Both the position numbers and the translations under genes were made by a program. The notes beneath the pieces are model-generated. The model ran no database searches and was not told where the DNA came from. It saw only the letters and a list, made by a program, of their open reading frames with translations. A DNA stretch of 64,000 nucleotides from Pampus argenteus (Eukaryota > Chordata > Actinopteri > Scombriformes > Stromateidae): NCBI GenBank assembly GCA_036937835.1, contig CM072876.1:8683501-8747500 (forward strand). Reading direction: 5' to 3'. Positions 61,403 through 64,000 of this stretch are shown piece by piece; positions within the stretch are counted from its first letter, which is position 1; each line of letters begins with the position of its first letter.

Positions 61403-62640
61403 AACAACAAACAGACGCTGTTGTGAAAACTAAAGAATAGTCAACAAAAGTACATCCTGCTCTAAACAAAGTACATCAAATATACTGTTGAACATGCAGA
61501 TATGTCTGTTCTGAACTAAGTGTATGAAAAATAAACGGACACACAGCTGGTGTATTTTTAACACTGCCCTGTTCAATCAAATATTATTATTTGTATTTAT
61601 ATTGTATAAGAACATACATGACTACAGCAGTCTTGTTTTTAACATCTTGCTTAGATTGCCTTTAATGCATTTTTGTAGCTGCTGTTGATACATATACATA
61701 CTTTAAATACATTTTCACTTTCATAAGATTAAAGATAAATAAATATACATAAATTTGATCCAAGTAGGCTTAAAACAATCCAGCCCCTTTTTTAAAATTA
61801 TCATCTGAAAGAATCTCTAGTTTATCTGGAGCAACAGTCCCAAAACAACTATATAGACTATAGGTTACATAAACTCTGAACACCATCAATTCATGTCAGA
61901 GCAGAAGGTGTTAGGTGTGTTTTATGCCCTCTGGGAGTGCTTGTGCCTTTTGTGCGCAATCCAAGCAAGGGTGTGTTTAGTTGCAGAGCGAGCTGGTAAC
62001 TGGTTCCTTGTGTGTATTTTCTCAGGTGTTCATAAAGGTCTTCCCCTTGTGTTTGAGGGAATCCTCCCTTCGTGATTTGCATAATGAGACACCACTGAAA
62101 TACAGGTTTGACATTGAACTAGCCTCTCTACTTTATATATATATATATAGCTTGCTTAAACGTTTAACGGAGTTCCTGTATTTCGTTACGATTTGTTTTC
62201 ATTCGCATGGACGCTGTTACTTTCTGTTGATTTGCCTTAATGGAAAAGCAGACATAGCACAAGGATCCATATTGAGTGGTATTTATTAGTACTAGTGTCA
62301 GAAACATTTTGCACGGTTTTTTTTTTTTTGATTTGTTGTTTATTAAAAGTTATACATTTGCAGGAAACGGTAAGAAAAGCAAAATGCAATAGTTGTATTA
62401 CAATATATAATAATTAGATTTGAGTATTTCTGTTTTTCCTGGCGTTCCTAGGATCTTTGAGGGGTCCTTTAGGTATCCCCCTCTTTATGAAGGAATCCTC
62501 GTGCAGGCAACAAGCTTATTTATTGTCCAAATAAACAAATAAACTTATAGCGATCTGATAGCTAGACGATTAATCTATATGTAAAGTGTGAACAATAGTG
62601 TTTTATGCTGAAGTTCGTCAATTTAGGTCAAAGGAGTTGT
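61403..62640. other. fos upstream intergenic, no gene seen
   Basis: No coding gene. A perfect POU octamer ATTTGCAT lies at 62075-62082 at the right end of a less AT-rich block (about 61880-62090). A TA stretch occurs at about 62137-62149 and a poly(T) at about 62319-62330. Confidence 0.5.
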
Positions 62641-62850
62641 GTTTTGTTTCCCGCGCTTGTTTTGTTGAACATTCCTGGTAGTCATAGCAACACTCCACCC
62701 CTTCGCGTCCGTGACGTACTACTTTTTTTTTTTTTTTTTCGCATAGCAACAAAGATCGTTTGTATTATGTTGAAGTATCACTCAACAAGGTAAAAAAAAC
62801 AGCTGTTTTTTTTTAGTTTCGCCTGCGGTGGCGCCACATACAACGCGTCA
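62641..62850. promoter_or_regulatory. Candidate CRE/RFX-type element upstream of fos
   Basis: Two identical CATAGCAAC (RFX half-site-like) copies at 62683-62691 and 62742-62750 flank CCGTGACGTAC (CRE core TGACGT at 62712-62717) and a long T tract (62723-62739). Surrounding CpGs are unusually frequent (about 62650-62715 and 62820-62850). It could be a distal fos element, about 1.7 kb upstream of the inferred start, or an unannotated promoter. Confidence 0.35.
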
Positions 62851-63419
62851 TGAAACAGTTGCAGAGTGAGACCTCTGTGAGTGTCACTACTTCTCTGTGC
62901 TCTCTCCGTGGTGGTGGCTGTGGAGCACTGGAATGACACAGGACACCAAACAACCCATTAAGTATTCTGTTTGACTAGTTGGCAAGACTAGAAGCTTGCA
63001 AATCAGCCATGCTGAGCTAGACTCTTTGTTTTGAACAATGTTCTTTATTTCTGTGGAGGTCAGTATTTTAGCCTTATAATAGAGATATACGATAAGTTTA
63101 AAAAATATGCATGTTGGCTCTTTGATGTCCATAATAAGTAGCTTATTGGCCATAATAATAGGAAAAAATAATCATACCAACTTGTGGCAACAGAGCAGAG
63201 AGTTAATTAATAACGTATGCTGCACAAGTATTTTGCAAGGTTATTTTTAGTTGAATTTCCCCCAATCTAAGTTGACCCATTTCATTTTAAAATAAATCCT
63301 TCAAACAGACTCAAGAGGTGTGTAACTGGCGAGTTATGTTTAGCCCAAGTAGTGGTGTTTTTCCACAGGAGCAACTTAAATCATCTATTCGCCCAATTTA
63401 CATGAACTTTGAAGTCTGA

Positions 63420-63725
63420 TGTCACTGAACCTAAAAATAAACTCCGTCTGTCTGTCCACATTCACGCTCAAGTCGCTTTGATGAAAACATGTCTTTTGAG
63501 CCGTGGTGAAGGGTGTCTGCTGTTACGTCCCACCGCTGGTCTTGATCTGCAGGCGACTGAATAGGCCGGCCTCCTAATGATGTGCCGGTAAATAAGCTCA
63601 GAGGGGCTGGGGCTGCCGGGAAGAGAGTCTTAGCCCCTCTGAGCGGGGAGAGGCCCCCTCTATTCACCGCGCATCCCTTTCACTTCAGTGGATCTGTGAG
63701 GTCATCTCATACCTAAATATAGCAT
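63420..63725. promoter_or_regulatory. Candidate MEF2-flanked regulatory block
   Basis: GC-richer block bounded by two perfect MEF2 boxes: CTAAAAATAA at 63431-63440 and CTAAATATAG at 63713-63722. Between them is a 13-base perfect inverted repeat (GCTCAGAGGGGCT at 63596-63608 against 63632-63644). MEF2 drives activity-dependent genes including fos-family loci. The target gene (fos or one to the right) is unknown. Confidence 0.4.
63596..63644. repeat. Perfect 13-bp inverted repeat (potential hairpin)
   Basis: Arms 63596-63608 and 63632-63644 are exact reverse complements, with a 23-base GC-rich loop. Confidence 0.9.
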
Positions 63726-64000
63726 ATACATCCTATCAAAGCCTTTTCTTATACAAAATGAATGCGGGAATAACACAATTGGTGCCTATAAATTGCATCA
63801 ACACAACGGATTAGTCTTTGTATAGTTGTAAAAAAAACAACAACTGGGGATCAGCCAACAAATCATTCAATCAGCAATATTTTTAGAAACGCATATGCAT
63901 ACATATTTTGAACCTCCGCAAAAACCCACCAGTATGACGTTATTATATGCAAACTCTAATCTATATCTGCGTAATTCGCTCCTCTTTATGGGTTAAATGC
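63726..64000. other. Right edge, no gene seen
   Basis: AT-rich, no coding exon or repeat recognised up to the window edge. Confidence 0.6.

Noticed and set aside
1..64000. CRISPR arrays, operons, phage or endogenous retroviral genes, tRNA or rRNA genes
   Set aside because: No spaced direct repeats, no polycistronic layout, and no recognisable gag/pol/env, tRNA or rRNA sequence was found by reading both strands; tRNAscan-SE and RepeatMasker would be the decisive checks.

Overview
This looks like nuclear chromosomal DNA from a ray-finned fish, most likely a percomorph teleost. The genes are intron-rich vertebrate genes with GT-AG splice sites, and the spacers are AT-rich and full of microsatellites. 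Several interspersed-repeat fragments are of types I recognise from percomorph genomes. I see no bacterial, viral, CRISPR or plasmid signature. Species assignment is inference.

Five protein-coding genes can be supported. (1) bases 1-3083, + strand: the last two coding exons of bmf, a BH3-only pro-apoptotic gene, followed by a long probable 3' UTR to about 6.9 kb. (2) 38438-43190, + strand: zc3h14, the nuclear poly(A)-binding CCCH zinc-finger protein, 17 coding exons and about 689 residues. (3) 44809-46958, - strand: eif2b2, the eIF2B beta subunit, 8 exons, 355 residues. (4) 50007-53899, - strand: tmed10, a p24-family cargo receptor, 5 exons, 206 residues. (5) 59135-60862, - strand: fos, the bZIP immediate-early factor, 4 exons, 373 residues. 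The fos promoter shows a TATA box, a CRE and a serum response element spaced as in mammals. zc3h14 and eif2b2 converge; eif2b2, tmed10 and fos run in tandem on the - strand.

The 31 kb from about 6.9 to 38.2 kb has no gene I can support. It holds microsatellites, decayed repeat copies, and several stretches whose composition and motif density suggest conserved regulatory elements. The 54-58.6 kb tmed10-fos spacer and the 61.4-64 kb fos upstream region also contain candidate enhancers, including a CRE/CArG-like cluster just past the fos 3' end and a MEF2-flanked GC-rich block at 63.4-63.7 kb.

The genes do not form one pathway. Their adjacency is syntenic: eif2b2, tmed10, fos and zc3h14 have human orthologues on chromosome 14q, while BMF is on 15q, which fits the known ancestral 14/15 linkage. 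I found no convincing undescribed molecular system. The most checkable novelties are regulatory: fos-flanking elements, three NAGNAG tandem acceptors in zc3h14, and a palindromic start codon at tmed10. Splice junctions were placed by hand from consensus sites, reading frame and recalled family sequences. All calls of conservation are inference because no alignment could be run.
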